The translations under genes were made by a program, and so were the position numbers. The notes below the pieces were generated by a model. That model was not told the origin of the DNA. It saw nothing but the letters and a program-made list of their open reading frames with translations, and searched no databases. A stretch of 7,609 nt of DNA from contig JBHPCZ010000146.1 of NCBI GenBank assembly GCA_042573625.1, forward strand, positions 1 through 7,609. The letters are read 5' to 3'. The DNA is from JBHPCZ01 sp042573625. GTDB lineage: Bacteria; Desulfobacterota; Desulfobacteria; Desulfobacterales; UBA11574. Below, one piece after another: positions 5,985 through 7,609 of the stretch (position 1 is the stretch's first letter; every line of letters begins with the position of its first letter).

Positions 5985-5989
5985 GGAGG
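5985..5989 (+). promoter_or_regulatory. Shine-Dalgarno site that fixes the dnaG TTG start
   Basis: GGAGG lies 9 nt before TTG 5999. The only other start-like codon in frame, TTG 5990, directly abuts this site, and an in-frame TAA at 5981-5983 closes the frame upstream. This makes TTG 5999 the start. An upstream ACTTCC (5964-5969) could pair with GGAGGT, using one G-U pair, and mask the site. Confidence 0.8.
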
Positions 5990-5998
5990 TTGCTCTTT

Positions 5999-7609
5999 TT
6001 GGCGATTTTTTTTCCTCAAGAAAAGATTAGAGAAATTAAGAATTCGGCCGATATTGTAGATATCGTCTCGGAAGTGGTGCTTTTGAAAAAGAGAGGCAAA
6101 AACCATGTGGGGCTTTGCCCTTTTCATTCAGAGAAAACACCGTCCTTTACTGTAAGCCCTCAAAAACAGATCTTTTATTGTTTCGGGTGTGGGACTGGAG
6201 GAAATGTTTTTAGCTTTTTGATGAAACAGGAAGGTCTTTCCTTTCCTGAGGCGGCCAGTGTGTTGGCCGGACGATTCGGCATCGACGTTCCAACTCAAAA
6301 AATGTCGCCGGAGCAGCGAAGGCAGATCAGCGAACGAGAAAATCTGCTGGCTGTCAATAGGGAGGCAATGGATTTTTTCCGCCGTTCCCTCCATGGCTCT
6401 GATAAAGGCAAGCAGGCTGTAGATTATCTGAATAAACGGGGGATGAAAAGAGAAATCACCGATCGTTTTAATCTTGGATACGCACCGGAGGGTTGGGATA
6501 AGCTTGTTACCTTTTTTTCCAAAAAAAAGATTCCGCTCGAACGGGTTAAAAAATCCGGGCTGATCGTTCCGAGAAAGAGTGAACGGGGCTTTTACGATCG
6601 TTTCAGAGACCGAATTATATTTCCGATTTTCAATATAAACAAACAGGTTATCGGTTTTGGCGGTCGGGTTATGGATGATTCTTTGCCAAAATACCTTAAT
6701 TCGCCGGAAACGCCTGTATATAATAAACGCAAATCCCTTTATGGACTGCACGAGGCAAAAGGAAGGTGCCGAGAGAGTCAAACAGTCTATGTTGTTGAGG
6801 GCTATTTTGATCTTTTGGCGCTTCACCAGCACGGGATTCGGGATTCCGTTGCAACACTGGGAACAGCAATAACCCCCGACCATGTCAAGATTCTTCGCGG
6901 GTTTGTCGGAAAGGACGGTAAACTCATACTGGTTTACGATTCAGACGCGGCAGGTATAAAGGCCGCTCAGCGCAGCATCGAGGTTTTTGAAAAAGGTTTT
7001 GTAAACGCCAGGATTCTCGTTTTACCTGCCGGGCAGGATCCCGACTCATTTCTATTCGAGTTCGGGGCTGAATCCCTATTAAATGCCGCTGCACGGGCAC
7101 CGGGTATCATACCATTCCTGATCGATACTGCGGAGAAGAAACACGGGCTTTCCATTGAAGGGAAGATTCGAGTGATCTCAGACCTGAGAAAGCCACTGGC
7201 ATCCATCCATGACAGTGTAGCAAGGTCTTTATACATAAAGGAGCTCGCGGAGCGTACCGGCATTGATGAAGCGGCAATATTGGAGAAAGTAAGGGAAACA
7301 TCGCCTGGTAAAAAGGCTCCGCCCGATCAGATGGTTGCAGATAAGGGCAGCAGGATCGAGAAAAAGATTATCTCGATGATGCTTCAATTCCCGGAAATAT
7401 TGCCGGAGATCGCCCGGCGAAATGTGATCGATTTCTTTGAAGATGGTACCTTGAAATCGATAGGTCAGATTATTTTAAAACAGGGTAACGGTTCCGGTGA
7501 CCTGGTGTCTGAAACAATGGCGATGATTGACGATGATGAAAGAAAGAGGATTATCGCCTCTCTGGCGATTGAAGAGGAAATTTGGAGCTTTAAGGAATGT
7601 GTCAAATTG
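5999..7609 (+). CDS. dnaG: DNA primase (3' end outside window)
   Basis: DnaG makes RNA primers for Okazaki fragments at the replication fork, working with the replicative helicase DnaB. The 537 visible codons run to the window edge without a stop; bacterial primases are usually near 600 residues, so only the end of the helicase-binding domain is missing. The N-terminal zinc-binding domain has the CHC2 ligands C40, H43, C61 and C64 in LCPFHSEKTPSF and YCFGCG. The polymerase core includes RFRDRIIFPI (201-210) and GFGGR (219-223). The Toprim part has the catalytic glutamate in VVEGYFD (E267) and the metal-binding pair in YDSDAAG (D314, D316). The helical C-terminal domain starts near 450. The start is TTG 5999, giving AIFFPQEKIREI as the next residues, supported by GGAGG at 9 nt. 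A strong promoter precedes the gene. In many bacteria rpoD follows dnaG; that cannot be seen here. Confidence 0.97.
   Translation, partial: MAIFFPQEKIREIKNSADIVDIVSEVVLLKKRGKNHVGLCPFHSEKTPSFTVSPQKQIFYCFGCGTGGNVFSFLMKQEGLSFPEAASVLAGRFGIDVPTQKMSPEQRRQISERENLLAVNREAMDFFRRSLHGSDKGKQAVDYLNKRGMKREITDRFNLGYAPEGWDKLVTFFSKKKIPLERVKKSGLIVPRKSERGFYDRFRDRIIFPIFNINKQVIGFGGRVMDDSLPKYLNSPETPVYNKRKSLYGLHEAKGRCRESQTVYVVEGYFDLLALHQHGIRDSVATLGTAITPDHVKILRGFVGKDGKLILVYDSDAAGIKAAQRSIEVFEKGFVNARILVLPAGQDPDSFLFEFGAESLLNAAARAPGIIPFLIDTAEKKHGLSIEGKIRVISDLRKPLASIHDSVARSLYIKELAERTGIDEAAILEKVRETSPGKKAPPDQMVADKGSRIEKKIISMMLQFPEILPEIARRNVIDFFEDGTLKSIGQIILKQGNGSGDLVSETMAMIDDDERKRIIASLAIEEEIWSFKECVKL

Larger units (their letters stand above)
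5684..5998. other. Intergenic region between hisA and dnaG
   Basis: This 315-bp gap has no convincing long gene. It contains a possible 29-codon frame (5725-5814), an AT-rich inverted repeat (5809-5828), a strong promoter (5831-5859) and the dnaG leader with its Shine-Dalgarno sequence. No stem with a T-run that would mark an intrinsic terminator for the hisA transcript is evident. rpsU, which precedes dnaG in enteric bacteria, is absent. Confidence 0.7.

Noticed and set aside
6128..6883. 251-codon minus-strand frame
   Set aside because: It lies wholly antisense to dnaG, whose zinc-binding and Toprim motifs are clear. The long frame is a by-product of dnaG codon use.

Overview
The window reads as bacterial chromosome with moderate GC, compact genes and AT-rich gaps. 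All supported genes are on the + strand. The gene styles suggest a Gram-negative, anaerobic-type bacterium of the Desulfobacterota (Desulfobacterales-like): a 34-residue TPR protein with near-identical DNA repeats, a methyltransferase-glycosyltransferase fusion, an outer-membrane-type lipoprotein set between hisB and hisA, and dnaG starting at TTG. This placement is an inference from protein character, not from a search.

Left part (1-3368), accessory or cell-surface in character. The 3' end of a TPR gene (2-526) is followed by about 300 bp without a convincing gene, which holds a possible promoter and an imperfect hairpin. Next come a 490-residue protein joining a SAM methyltransferase to a family 2 glycosyltransferase (824-2296), a 177-bp GC-rich palindromic element with inverted ends (2296-2472), and an FkbM-family methyltransferase (2493-3368). 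The fusion and the FkbM protein plausibly modify a glycan or lipid-linked sugar. Their substrates cannot be read from sequence.

Middle part (3369-5683), biosynthetic. It contains hisB (imidazoleglycerol-phosphate dehydratase), a CsgG/LpoB-like lipoprotein with an unusual CPVCG motif, and hisA (the ProFAR isomerase). The lipoprotein stop and the hisA start overlap by one base (TAATG), so these two are translationally coupled even though only one is a histidine gene. No other his gene is visible.

Right part (5684-7609), replication. A 315-bp gap carries the best promoter of the window (TTGACA, 17 bp, TATACT) and a leader of about 130 nt with a strong Shine-Dalgarno sequence. It leads into dnaG (primase), which starts at TTG 5999 and is cut by the window end after 537 codons.

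The most unusual structures are the 177-bp element, whose first base completes the stop codon of the upstream gene, and the CPVCG lipoprotein wired into the histidine genes. I see no CRISPR array, no transposase gene, no tRNA or rRNA, and no clear new defence or signalling system.
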